From positions 248,001 through 312,000 of the forward strand of contig NZ_FNXY01000004.1 in the NCBI RefSeq assembly GCF_900108855.1: a DNA stretch of 64,000 bases, written 5' to 3'. The notes under the pieces were generated by a model, which was not told where the DNA came from, did not search any database, and worked only from the letters and a program-made list of their open reading frames with translations. The position numbers and the translations under genes were made by a program. Below are positions 41,339 through 50,709 of this stretch, piece after piece (the first letter of the stretch is position 1; each line of letters starts with the position of its first letter). Source of the DNA: Dyadobacter koreensis. Its GTDB lineage: Bacteria; Bacteroidota; Bacteroidia; Cytophagales; Spirosomataceae.

Positions 41339-43333
41339 ATGAAAAATATAGTAATAACCAGTTTGCTTTCTCTTGGCTGTCTGGCTGCCCAGGCGCAAAA
41401 CAAGGCAAAAACAGAAGATGATTATTATCGTATCATCACCATGCCGATTCCCAAAACGATCCAGATGGAAGTGGGCGGAATGGCGGTTTTACCCGATGGC
41501 CGACTTGCGACTTCAACCCGCCGTGGAGAGGTCTGGATGATAGGCAATCCTTATATGAAAGGTGACGGCCAACCAACTTTCCACCGTTTTGCATCAGGTC
41601 TTCACGAACCGCTTGGGTTATTTTACCGAGGAAAAGACATTTTGCTTTCACAACGCGGAGAGGTTACGCGCCTGGTTGATACCGATAATGATGGTGTGGC
41701 AGACGTATATGATTCATTCGCACAGTGGCCCTTATCCGGAAACTATCATCAGTACTCTTACGGGCCTATACCCATGCCGAATGGCGAAATGCTTGTAACG
41801 CTTAACCTTGACTGGGTTGGACGCGGGGCAAGTCAATCGAAATGGAGAGGCTGGATGTTAAAATTGGGTGAAGACGGATCGTTAACACCCTATGCAACGG
41901 GCCTTCGCTCGCCTGCCGGATTTGGCTCATATAAAGGAGACATTTTTTATACTGAAAATCAGGGAGACTGGGTCGGTTCCGGTCGTATGACACATTTGGA
42001 AAAAGGTGACTTTGCAGGAAACGTTGCAGGACTTCGCTGGAGCAGCGAGCCTGGTTCTCCCGTAAAATTAAAACCGGAAGATATACCTGATACTGGTGAA
42101 CCGCTTTATGATGTGGCCAAAAAAGTACCGGGAATAAAGCCGCCGGCAGTGTGGTTTCCTCATACTTTGATGGGTATTTCTACTTCAGACTTTAAAGAAG
42201 ATACAACAGCCGGAGCTTTTGGCCCTTTCCAGGGGCAGCTTTTCGTCGGCGACCAGGGTCATAGTAAGATTATGCGTGTGGATATGGAAAAAGTAAATGG
42301 TGTCTATCAGGGCGCGTGTTTTCCATTCCGTGAAGGTTTTGAGTCGGGTATTATCCGTATGGTATGGGGCCTTGACGGCTCTATGTTTGTTGGACAAACC
42401 AGCCGTGGATGGTCTGCAACGGGAAAAGAGGATTTCGGGATTCAGCGATTAGTCTGGACGGGGCAAACGCCTTTCGAAATGAAAACCATCCACTCAATGC
42501 CAGACGGATTTGAAGTAACATTTACCTCACCGGTTGACAAGGCCACAGCTTCGAAATCTGATTCTTATAAGGTTAACAGTTTCACATACAAGTACCACCA
42601 CATTTACGGGAGCCCGATCATCAACGCGAATGAGCTGGTAATAAAAGGAATTTCAGTATCAGAAGATGGATTGCGCGCACGTATCGTTCTTGATCCTGCT
42701 ACGTTGAGAAAAGGTTATATACACGAAGTAAAGGCGGAAGGCGTTCAGTCAAAAGAGGGTTTATCCCTTTTGCATAACTATGGATATTACACCCTGAATG
42801 AAATTGCAGGCGGCTCGGCTTTGACCGCATCTCAATACACAGCCAGCACGAAGCCAGCGATGGATCACAGCACCCATGCAGCAGTTGCATCAGATTCAAA
42901 GGCAACTGAGACAAACTCGGCAAAACGCGTAACTGAAATGCCGGCGTCATGGACAAGCGGACCGGATCAGGTGATCAACATCGGAACAGTTCCGGGTTTA
43001 AAATTTGACATTTCAGAAATCCAGGTAAAAGCAGGAAGCCGTATCCGAATTAACCTGAACAACAACGATGACATGCTTCATAACCTTGTGATAACGAAAC
43101 CTGGAACTGCAAACGCAGTCGGAGAAGCAGGTTTAAATCTGGGATTGAAGGGAACAGAAATGAACTACGTACCAAAATCAGACGCAGTCCTATTCCATAC
43201 CAACATTGTTGAGCCTGAAAAATCTGAATCAATTTATTTTATTGCTCCAAAAACACCTGGTACCTACCAGTACCTGTGTACATTTCCAGGACATTATACC
43301 TTAATGCAGGGAAAATTAAAAGTTGTAAGGTAA
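41339..43333 (+). CDS. Exported beta-propeller (dehydrogenase-like) fused to a cupredoxin domain
   Basis: 664 residues with a signal peptide (LLSLGCLAAQAQ). Residues about 40-370 form a glucose/sorbosone dehydrogenase-like propeller (GGMAVLPDGRLATSTRRGEVW, LHEPLGLFYRG, LRSPAGFGSYKGDIFYTENQGDWVG, FVGDQGHSKIMRV). After a beta-rich link and a Thr/Ser/Ala linker (about 500-530), the C-terminus is an azurin/plastocyanin-like domain with all type 1 copper ligands: His581 (DDMLHNL), Cys647, His652 and Met656 (CTFPGHYTLM). Sugar oxidation with electrons passing to copper is a reasonable idea. Cofactor ligands for PQQ were not verified, so the propeller may be only binding. Confidence 0.85.
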   Translation: MKNIVITSLLSLGCLAAQAQNKAKTEDDYYRIITMPIPKTIQMEVGGMAVLPDGRLATSTRRGEVWMIGNPYMKGDGQPTFHRFASGLHEPLGLFYRGKDILLSQRGEVTRLVDTDNDGVADVYDSFAQWPLSGNYHQYSYGPIPMPNGEMLVTLNLDWVGRGASQSKWRGWMLKLGEDGSLTPYATGLRSPAGFGSYKGDIFYTENQGDWVGSGRMTHLEKGDFAGNVAGLRWSSEPGSPVKLKPEDIPDTGEPLYDVAKKVPGIKPPAVWFPHTLMGISTSDFKEDTTAGAFGPFQGQLFVGDQGHSKIMRVDMEKVNGVYQGACFPFREGFESGIIRMVWGLDGSMFVGQTSRGWSATGKEDFGIQRLVWTGQTPFEMKTIHSMPDGFEVTFTSPVDKATASKSDSYKVNSFTYKYHHIYGSPIINANELVIKGISVSEDGLRARIVLDPATLRKGYIHEVKAEGVQSKEGLSLLHNYGYYTLNEIAGGSALTASQYTASTKPAMDHSTHAAVASDSKATETNSAKRVTEMPASWTSGPDQVINIGTVPGLKFDISEIQVKAGSRIRINLNNNDDMLHNLVITKPGTANAVGEAGLNLGLKGTEMNYVPKSDAVLFHTNIVEPEKSESIYFIAPKTPGTYQYLCTFPGHYTLMQGKLKVVR

Positions 43334-43339
43334 TATCAG

Positions 43340-43370
43340 AACAGCCCGTAAATAGATTACGGGCTGTTTT
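43340..43370 (+). terminator. Rho-independent terminator after the propeller-cupredoxin gene
   Basis: AACAGCCCGTAA (43340-43351) and TTACGGGCTGTT (43357-43368) form a perfect 12-bp stem with a 5-base loop and TTTT. Confidence 0.92.
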
Positions 43371-43503
43371 AATATGCTTGCTATCTTCCAGACTCATTTC
43401 AAATAATAATTTTAAATAGTAAAAAAATAAAGGAGATAAAGAAGCACCCACTCTTTAATATGATAATTTACTGATTTATTTAAACAATATATATCTTTTA
43501 AAA

Positions 43504-44118
43504 TTGAATAATGCAGTAGACATATCCTCCAATTCATCTGATATCAACGTCGGTTTATGGCTTAAATTTAAGTCTGGTGACGCCGCGGCTTTCGGAGAGT
43601 TATCGCAAATGCACTATCGTGCTTTGTATAACTATGCTACAAAATTCTCCTCGGACCCGGAATTTATTCGTGACTGCATCCAGGAATTATACCTCGAATT
43701 ATGGGAACGACGGACATTTTTATCGGAAACTGCCTTCGTCAAATCTTATCTTCTTAAAGCCTTACGTCATAAGCTTATCAAAGAAAGCGTACGTCTGAAG
43801 CGCTTTAAAGAACCGAAGGAGTTGTTCTTCGATGCTGATGAGAGCGACCTTTCGGTCGAGTCACTCATTATTCAAAATGAGCACCTGAAACACCAGATCA
43901 AACGATTAAACACAATCGTTTCCCACCTTTCCAAACGCCAGCAGGAGATCATTTATCTACGTTTTTACCAAAATCTTGAAAACGAGGATATCTCCCAGAT
44001 TATGAACCTTGGCCGCCAGAGTGTTGCCAACCTTCTCTATCGTACCATCAAGGAAATCAAAGAAATATGGATGCCTGCTGAATTTTTTTGGGGCCTTCTT
44101 CTGATCGTACTTTGCTGA
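43504..44118 (+). CDS. ECF RNA polymerase sigma-70 factor (SusC/D-linked)
   Basis: 204 residues. Sigma region 2 (residues about 25-95; FGELSQMHYRALYNYATKFSSDPEFIRDCIQELYLELWERR) and region 4 (about 140-195; LSKRQQEIIYLRFYQNLENEDISQIMNLGRQSVANLLYRTIKEIKE). The C-terminus ends in a hydrophobic tail (FFWGLLLIVLC). The start is TTG, since no ATG precedes region 2. It is the first gene of the sigma/FecR/SusC/SusD order in which the outer-membrane receptor signals through FecR to release this sigma factor and induce the locus. Confidence 0.92.
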   Translation: MNNAVDISSNSSDINVGLWLKFKSGDAAAFGELSQMHYRALYNYATKFSSDPEFIRDCIQELYLELWERRTFLSETAFVKSYLLKALRHKLIKESVRLKRFKEPKELFFDADESDLSVESLIIQNEHLKHQIKRLNTIVSHLSKRQQEIIYLRFYQNLENEDISQIMNLGRQSVANLLYRTIKEIKEIWMPAEFFWGLLLIVLC

Positions 44119-44299
44119 TTACCAACACCAATTCTATTTTATAGTATTATTTCAAAAAATATTTTCATTTTTTTGGTTATCCCAGACCAAAACTGTGACA
44201 TACTATACAAGACCATGAAAAATGGTGAAATGTAAATTTTCTATTGTATTATTTACACAACAAAATCCTAAACCTGAAAAATATTTATTGTAAAATTTT

Positions 44300-45382
44300 A
44301 TGATTGACTACCGTAAGTACACCGTTGAGGAGTTTGCCAGGGACGAGAAGTTTCGTCAGTGGGTTCTTGAACCTTCTGATGAAACGGTTTTGTTCTGGGA
44401 TAACTGGTTGCATCAGAACCAGGACAAACTTAGCGTGATCAGTCAGGCAACCGAATTGTTGTTAACCGTTCATCAACGTTACAAAGATGATTTATCAGAC
44501 GCGTATGTATCGCAGGAAATAAACACACTGGTTGAAATGGCAGAAGCCAGCAAGAATATAAAACGAATTTCTGTATTTCGCAACCCGATCTGGCGGGCGG
44601 CGGCAGTCTTGCTACTGGCTTCCGGTTTTAGCTTGTACTATTACTCAAATCGTATTACCGAAAAAACTGTCGCGGTTGTGGATTCAAAATTGATCACCAA
44701 GACAAACAGCTCCGGCAAAGAGATGACAGTGCTTTTAAGTGACGGAAGTGTGGCGACATTGCTGAAAGGAGGAAGTATAACCTTTCCGAAAAAGTTTGAA
44801 GGAGATACTCGTCAGGTCTATCTGAAAGGTGAAGCATTTTTTGACGTCACGAAAAATCCAACAAAACCTTTTTTGGTTTTCGCGAATGAAACAGTAACGA
44901 AAGTACTGGGTACCAGCTTTTTGGTTAAGGCTATGGACGGAGAGAATACGGTTATGGTCGTTGTTAAAACCGGCAAAGTTTCCGTTTATCCGGAGAAGGA
45001 TTACGAAACGTTATCAAGCAAGGATGACCGCGAGGTAGCCGGCGTTATTCTTAGCCCAAACCAGCAGGTTGTGTTTAACAGAAAAGATAACCGACTCGAA
45101 AAAGGTATCGTTGAAAATCCTGATATGTTGACACTTTCAACGACGAGCCAGGAATTAATCTTTGACGATCAGCCGGTTACCGAAGTGCTTCGGACGTTAG
45201 GAGAAATGTACGGAATCGAGATTGTTTTTGATAAAGAAACGCTGAGTGGCTGTCCGGTCAGTACCATTTTTAAGGAAGAAAACCTGAAACAACGGATGAA
45301 TGCAATTTGCCAGGCTATCGGTGCCACCTATGAAGTTGTGGATGGCCAGATTATCATCAATAGTAAAGGATGTTTGCGCTGA
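44300..45382 (+). CDS. FecR family anti-sigma factor
   Basis: 360 residues: a cytosolic sigma-binding N-terminus (YRKYTVEEFARDEKFRQWVLEPSDETVLFWDNWL), one membrane helix at about 97-112 (AAAVLLLASGFSLYYYS), a periplasmic FecR domain (about 125-235; TNSSGKEMTVLLSDGSVATLLKGGSITFPKKF, RQVYLKGEAFFDVTKNPTKPFLVFANETVTKVLGTSF) and a C-terminal STN-like DUF4974 domain (LIFDDQPVTEVLRTLGEMYGIEIVFD). It holds the sigma factor until the TonB-dependent receptor signals substrate. A 181-bp AT-rich gap separates it from the sigma gene. Confidence 0.93.
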   Translation: MIDYRKYTVEEFARDEKFRQWVLEPSDETVLFWDNWLHQNQDKLSVISQATELLLTVHQRYKDDLSDAYVSQEINTLVEMAEASKNIKRISVFRNPIWRAAAVLLLASGFSLYYYSNRITEKTVAVVDSKLITKTNSSGKEMTVLLSDGSVATLLKGGSITFPKKFEGDTRQVYLKGEAFFDVTKNPTKPFLVFANETVTKVLGTSFLVKAMDGENTVMVVVKTGKVSVYPEKDYETLSSKDDREVAGVILSPNQQVVFNRKDNRLEKGIVENPDMLTLSTTSQELIFDDQPVTEVLRTLGEMYGIEIVFDKETLSGCPVSTIFKEENLKQRMNAICQAIGATYEVVDGQIIINSKGCLR

Positions 45383-45478
45383 ATTCAACCAGACTTTTAT
45401 AATCAAAACCCAGTACCAGGATCAATCAACCTCCAAAAATGCCTATGAATTAAATTTCGACTATCCTATTTTATTCAA

Positions 45479-45565
45479 GAGTCAGTGATGATTGCGCCAC
45501 CACTGACTCCCTGCTTCCCCGAGGCTTTTCAGCATCATCTTTAAAAGATGTAAGGGGATTTTTTG
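45479..45565 (+). promoter_or_regulatory. Structured fecR-susC intergenic leader
   Basis: GAGTCAGTG (45479-45487) and CACTGACTC (45501-45509) form a perfect 9-bp stem. CATCTTT/AAAGATG (45536-45550) forms a second hairpin within a CCCC...GGGG pair (45517-45520, 45554-45557), followed by ATTTTTTG. The second resembles a terminator and could separate the sigma/FecR transcript from susCD. Confidence 0.5.
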
Positions 45566-45606
45566 TCCTATTTTTTTCACGAATACTGAACAAAACAATC
45601 AAAACT

Positions 45607-48600
45607 ATGAAAAAAAACCGACACTTGCTTCGGCTTATGTATAGTCTCATGAAAATATCAATCTACCAATTATTGCTGGCATATATCTTTTCAACCATCG
45701 CTTCCGCAACAGTTGTCGATGCTCAGGAAATATTGAACCAGAAAGTAACGATTGAAGTAAATAACCAGGATATGAAAAGTGTCCTGACCAAGTTGAACAA
45801 GCTGACTCAGATCCGTTTTACCTACAGCTCTGCCGTCATCAATACGCAAAGAAAAGTTACAATCAAGGCTATTGAAAAACCTCTTTCTGACGTTCTGGAT
45901 GAACTTTTACGACCGATGAACCTGGGTTACAAGTTGGAAGGCAAGCAGGTAATACTTGTAAAAGGTGTCAACATGCCAAGCAGTTTGAGTACCGAATCAG
46001 CAGGAACTTCGACCATCGAAAGAACGATTACTGGTAAGGTTTCAGATGAAAAAGGTGAACCTTTGCCGGGTGTCAGCGTAGTTTTGAAAGGTTCGAAAAC
46101 AGGAACTGCCACAAATACTGAAGGTACGTATCAGCTAAGCGTTCCCGACGACAATGCAATCCTGATTTTTTCTTATGTTGGCTACATACCGGAAGAAATC
46201 CCTGTTGGCAACCGCTCGACAGTAGATATTGCCCTGAAACCGGACGTAAGAAATCTGGAGGTGGTTGTGGTTACCGCATTGGGTATCAAACGCGATGCTA
46301 AAAAATTAGGATATTCGACAGCCACGGTAAACACAGAAGAAATTACCAACAACCGCACAACAAACCTTGGAAACAGTTTACAAGGAAAAGTGGCCGGGCT
46401 TAACGTATCACCTCCGGCTAGCGGTCCTGGTGGATCTACAAAAATCCGTATCCGCGGTCAGTCTTCATTTGGTGGGAACAACTCCCCTCTTATCATTGTA
46501 AACGGAGTTCCTATCAATAATACAAGTGTATCGGCAGGGGGCTCTTCCGGAAACTCAACTGGTAACCCAACGGGAGGATCTTCGGATGCAGGTGATGGTC
46601 TGCAAAGTATTAATCAGGACGACATCGAATCGATGACCGTCTTGAAAGGCGCAGCCGCTGCGGCCCTATACGGTTTTCGTGCAAAAGATGGTGCGATTAT
46701 AATTACCACAAAAACAGGTAGTAAAAGCGCAGGAATTGGTGTTGAGATCAATTCAAATTTCCAGGGGCAGCAGGCACTTGACTACACAGATTTTCAATAC
46801 GAATATGGCCAGGGGGAATTTGGAAAAAGACAAACAACGGTTGCCGAGGCACAAAGCTCTGGTGTATTTGCATTTGGAGAGAAAATGGACGGAGCCATGG
46901 CACCACAGTTTGACGGATCCATGCAACCCTACTCTCCAAACAAAAACCGCATCCGGGATTTTTACCGCACCGGAACAAGTTTTACAAATTCGGTTGCGCT
47001 TTCAGGAGGAAATGAAAAAGGAAATTTCCGTTTGTCGTTTGCCAATACAGATGCCAATGCCATCATACCAAATTCTGACTATCATAAGAAGATTTTCAAC
47101 CTCGGTTTGAATTATAAATTTACCGATAAGCTGTCCGTTCAGTTAAACGCAAACTATTCAAACGAATACAACAAGAATCCTCCCCAGATCGGGATTCAGG
47201 ATATGAACGCCAATACAACTATCTACACGTTAGCTACAAGTATTAACGCAAACTGGCTGAAAAACCGAAAGGATGTGAACGGAAATGAAATGCCGTTGTC
47301 TCGTTTTACTAACAGAAATAATCCGTACTGGGTTGCATACGACCGTTTTGAAAATGTAAGACGTGACCGTATTTTTGGAAACACTTCCGTGCGTTACGAA
47401 TTCACAAAATGGCTTTACATTCAGGGACGTATCGGGCAGGATTATTACACCCGTCCTTATAACTACAACCGTCCAACGGGAACACGTTCGATCGGCGCAG
47501 TAACAACTGGCTTCAATGGTTACTACTATCAGGATATCTCTACTTTCCGGGAGCGGAACATGGACATCCTGATCGGAGCAAACAAAACTTTCGGTGATTT
47601 TGGAATCGATGTGACGCTTGGTGGGAATCAGTTGCTTCAGGTAAGCGACAATGTCTCAACTGCTGTTACTAACTTCTATGTTCGTGACTTGTATACCATA
47701 GGAAACGGTCAGGTAAAAAGCCCGAATTACAGTTACAGCAAAAAGAAAGTAAACTCGATTTATGGTTCTGCTGAATTATCCTTCAAAAACTTCTTGTATT
47801 TGAACGTAACTGGGAGAAACGACTGGTTTTCAACACTTAATCCGGAATCTAACAGTTACCTATACCCTTCTGTCAGCGGTAGTTTTGTATTCAGTCAGGC
47901 GTTCGCACAACTGCCAACCTGGTTAAACTACGGCAAGCTTCGTGCTGCTTATGCGGAAGTTGGAGGTGATACAGATCCTTACTCAAACAATCTTTACTAC
48001 GCAATCAACGCGAACCCGTTTAACGGCGTAGCGCTTGGAAATATTTCCAGCAATATCAGTCCTAATGCCAATCTTCGTCCATTGAAAGTGAAGGAGATCG
48101 AGATGGGTCTTGAATTCAGAACATTTGATAGCAGACTTAACCTGGATATGTCGGTTTACCGCAAAAACACAGTTGACGAAATTCTCAACGTAAGTGTTTC
48201 AAATACATCAGGATTTTCCGGCACGAAGGTCAACATTGGTAAACTACAAAATAAAGGGATTGAATTTCTTTTAACTGTCGTTCCGGTAAGGGCTGATAAC
48301 ATCTCATGGGAAACCAGTTTTAACGCAAGTTATAACATCAGTAAAGTAATTGAACTAGCTCAGGAACAACCGCGTTTCGATGTGGGCCAGGGTGAATTTT
48401 TTGGTATCGTTTCTCACGAAGTTGGTAAGCCCCTGGCTTCTCTTCGCGGTTTTGACTACAAACGGGATGATCAGGGAAGAATTATTACCGCTGGCGGTTT
48501 GCCACAGCAAGGTAACCTGACAACCTTCGGAAGCGCAATTCCAAAATGGGTTGGTGCATGGATGAACACCATCAACGTTAAGGGTTTCCGTATATCTACA

Positions 48601-49059
48601 CAGGTTGATTTCAAGGCCGGCTACAAAATCATGTCAAACTCAAATCTTAACTTTTTACGTGAGGGCCTATCCAAACCATCGCTTGTTGGACGTGAAGGCG
48701 GAGTTTTGTTAGACGCCGTAAATGCTGACGGAAGTCCTAACGACAAAAGAGTTGAAGCACAGCAGTTTTATACCGCTTACCGCAGTACCAACATCGCGAC
48801 ACCATTTATCTATAACGGAAACTTCATCCGTTGGAGAACCCTTTCCGTTGGTTATGATTTGTCCCGTTTTGTGAACAAATCCTTTATCAAAGGCCTGAAC
48901 ATTTCTGCGATGGTTAACAATGTATGGCTGATCAAGAAACACATCGACAACCTGGATCCGGAGGCTCAGGTTTCTTCTTCTGATAATCTGCAAGGAATCG
49001 AGACGCATACGCTTCCAACCACAAGAAGTTATGGAATCAACCTGAATATCAAGCTATAA
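45607..49059 (+). CDS. SusC/RagA family TonB-dependent outer-membrane transporter
   Basis: 1150 residues. Long signal region (to about residue 40), STN secretin/TonB signalling domain (about 45-115; VTIEVNNQDMKSVLTKLNKLTQIRFTYSSAVI), carboxypeptidase-regulatory-like domain (about 138-215; ITGKVSDEKGEPLPGVSVVLKGSKTGTATNTEGTYQLSVP), plug (about 235-345; GLNVSPPASGPGGSTKIRIRG, DDIESMTVLKGAAAAALYG) and a beta-barrel ending RSYGINLNIKL. The STN domain links substrate binding to the FecR/sigma pair upstream. It imports oligosaccharides or related compounds with energy from TonB. The susD gene follows after 19 bases. Confidence 0.96.
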   Translation: MKKNRHLLRLMYSLMKISIYQLLLAYIFSTIASATVVDAQEILNQKVTIEVNNQDMKSVLTKLNKLTQIRFTYSSAVINTQRKVTIKAIEKPLSDVLDELLRPMNLGYKLEGKQVILVKGVNMPSSLSTESAGTSTIERTITGKVSDEKGEPLPGVSVVLKGSKTGTATNTEGTYQLSVPDDNAILIFSYVGYIPEEIPVGNRSTVDIALKPDVRNLEVVVVTALGIKRDAKKLGYSTATVNTEEITNNRTTNLGNSLQGKVAGLNVSPPASGPGGSTKIRIRGQSSFGGNNSPLIIVNGVPINNTSVSAGGSSGNSTGNPTGGSSDAGDGLQSINQDDIESMTVLKGAAAAALYGFRAKDGAIIITTKTGSKSAGIGVEINSNFQGQQALDYTDFQYEYGQGEFGKRQTTVAEAQSSGVFAFGEKMDGAMAPQFDGSMQPYSPNKNRIRDFYRTGTSFTNSVALSGGNEKGNFRLSFANTDANAIIPNSDYHKKIFNLGLNYKFTDKLSVQLNANYSNEYNKNPPQIGIQDMNANTTIYTLATSINANWLKNRKDVNGNEMPLSRFTNRNNPYWVAYDRFENVRRDRIFGNTSVRYEFTKWLYIQGRIGQDYYTRPYNYNRPTGTRSIGAVTTGFNGYYYQDISTFRERNMDILIGANKTFGDFGIDVTLGGNQLLQVSDNVSTAVTNFYVRDLYTIGNGQVKSPNYSYSKKKVNSIYGSAELSFKNFLYLNVTGRNDWFSTLNPESNSYLYPSVSGSFVFSQAFAQLPTWLNYGKLRAAYAEVGGDTDPYSNNLYYAINANPFNGVALGNISSNISPNANLRPLKVKEIEMGLEFRTFDSRLNLDMSVYRKNTVDEILNVSVSNTSGFSGTKVNIGKLQNKGIEFLLTVVPVRADNISWETSFNASYNISKVIELAQEQPRFDVGQGEFFGIVSHEVGKPLASLRGFDYKRDDQGRIITAGGLPQQGNLTTFGSAIPKWVGAWMNTINVKGFRISTQVDFKAGYKIMSNSNLNFLREGLSKPSLVGREGGVLLDAVNADGSPNDKRVEAQQFYTAYRSTNIATPFIYNGNFIRWRTLSVGYDLSRFVNKSFIKGLNISAMVNNVWLIKKHIDNLDPEAQVSSSDNLQGIETHTLPTTRSYGINLNIKL

Positions 49060-49078
49060 CTTTTTAATAAAGATAGAT

Positions 49079-50623
49079 ATGAAAAAAATACATATATACC
49101 TGACAGTTATAGGCCTTTTCCTGGGAGCGACTTCCTGCGATAACGGCTTCGAGGATGTGAACAAAAATCCGGTTTTGGCAACTACAAGCGATCCGGCCTA
49201 CCTATTTTCTAATGCACAATTCAGTTCAGCGCTGGCGACTTTTCACTACCAGAGCGAAATTGTACAACAGATCAATACACCTTATACGGGAGTACTGGAA
49301 GGCGGAAACCACAATATCGTTTTTGACCCGAACTCAAATGCGAATTTTAACGCCTTGTACCTTGGAACGGGAACGGGAAATGGGCCGGTAAACTTGCTTG
49401 GAACGGTTTTGAGATTAACGAAGGACAACCCTTTAAGAGCAAATATTTACCAGATGGCGCGTATCTGGAGGGCTTATGTCTTTATGGTTTTGGTGGATAC
49501 CTACGGCGATGTTCCTTATTTCGACGCAGGTAAAGGTTATTCAGACGGAATAAACCTTCCAAAATACGATGATCAGAAAATGATTTATGACGATATTTTG
49601 AAAGAGCTCGATGAAGCAACCAGGGCTTTGGATGCAACTAAAAGTATAGAGAGCGGTGACCTGTTTTATAAAGGGAATATCGCGCAGTGGAAAAAACTGG
49701 GCAACTCACTTTTATTGAGAGCTGCCATGCGTTTTACTAAAATTGACGAGGCAAAAGCGAAAACCTACGTACTCAAAGCCGTTGACGCTGCGAACGGTGG
49801 TGTAATGACCGCTAACACCGACAATGCGCTGATTGCTTTTAACAGTACATTTAACAGCCCGAATGCTAATTTTTTCCAAGGAACTGAGCGCGGAAACGTT
49901 TATTTGGGAAAACCTTTTGTAGATTATCTTAAAACGACGAATGATCCTCGCAGCCGGGTTATTGTGGTAAAATACGAATTTCCAGCCAATCCGATCGCAA
50001 CTGCCGGAAAAGAGGACACCGATCCTGCAAACCAGCAAGGTGCGCCTTATGGATACAACGAATCCAGTATTCTTACCGAACCGAACTATCCGGGCAAAAG
50101 CGGAGCTGCTTTTAAATATTCACAAATTAACCGCCGCACGTTAGGAAAAATTGATGCACCTGAATTTTTCGTGACCTTCTCCCAGACTCAACTTCTTCTT
50201 GCAGAAGCGACGCAAAGAGGATATATCACCGGGGATGTGAAGGCCCTTTACGAGTCGGGTGTAAAAGCGCATATGAACCAGATGGCTCAGTATGATGCTT
50301 TGGCTACTATTCCGGCAGCAAGCCAGGATGCGTATCTTGCGGCAAATCCATTTTCAGCTGCTACTGCGCTGAACCAGATCAATACACAATACTGGATTTC
50401 ATCTTTTCTGAATGGTTCGGAAGCCTGGGCTAATTTCCGCAGAAGCGGTTTCCCGACTTTAACCAAAAATCCTTATCCCGGAGCCGATCCTTCGGTAAAA
50501 GATTTTATCCGCCGCCTGGTTTATCCTGTTTTGGAAAAATCAGTGAACACGGCAAATTACAACGCCGCTGTTGCCCGTCAAGGCCCTGACGAGTTGGGGA
50601 CACATATTTTCTGGGATAAATAA
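49079..50623 (+). CDS. SusD/RagB family nutrient-binding lipoprotein
   Basis: 514 residues, with a lipoprotein signal (YLTVIGLFLGATSC, lipid Cys20). ANIYQMARIWRAYVFMVLVDTYGDVPYFDAGKGYSDGINLPKYDDQKMIYDDILKELDEATRAL holds the TPR-like helices and the GDVPY motif of the SusD-like_2 (PF12771) branch. YWISSFLNGSEAWANFRRSGFPTL near the C-terminus is also typical. It forms the lid of the SusC channel on the cell surface and captures substrate. The ligand is unknown, but the downstream dehydratase suggests an acid sugar. Confidence 0.95.
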   Translation: MKKIHIYLTVIGLFLGATSCDNGFEDVNKNPVLATTSDPAYLFSNAQFSSALATFHYQSEIVQQINTPYTGVLEGGNHNIVFDPNSNANFNALYLGTGTGNGPVNLLGTVLRLTKDNPLRANIYQMARIWRAYVFMVLVDTYGDVPYFDAGKGYSDGINLPKYDDQKMIYDDILKELDEATRALDATKSIESGDLFYKGNIAQWKKLGNSLLLRAAMRFTKIDEAKAKTYVLKAVDAANGGVMTANTDNALIAFNSTFNSPNANFFQGTERGNVYLGKPFVDYLKTTNDPRSRVIVVKYEFPANPIATAGKEDTDPANQQGAPYGYNESSILTEPNYPGKSGAAFKYSQINRRTLGKIDAPEFFVTFSQTQLLLAEATQRGYITGDVKALYESGVKAHMNQMAQYDALATIPAASQDAYLAANPFSAATALNQINTQYWISSFLNGSEAWANFRRSGFPTLTKNPYPGADPSVKDFIRRLVYPVLEKSVNTANYNAAVARQGPDELGTHIFWDK

Positions 50624-50709
50624 TTTCCGACCCAAAGCTACACTGCAAGCGATCCGATCAATCGCTTGCAGTATTCTGATCAATCTGTTTTTTCTAAACC
50701 ACTTTACTT

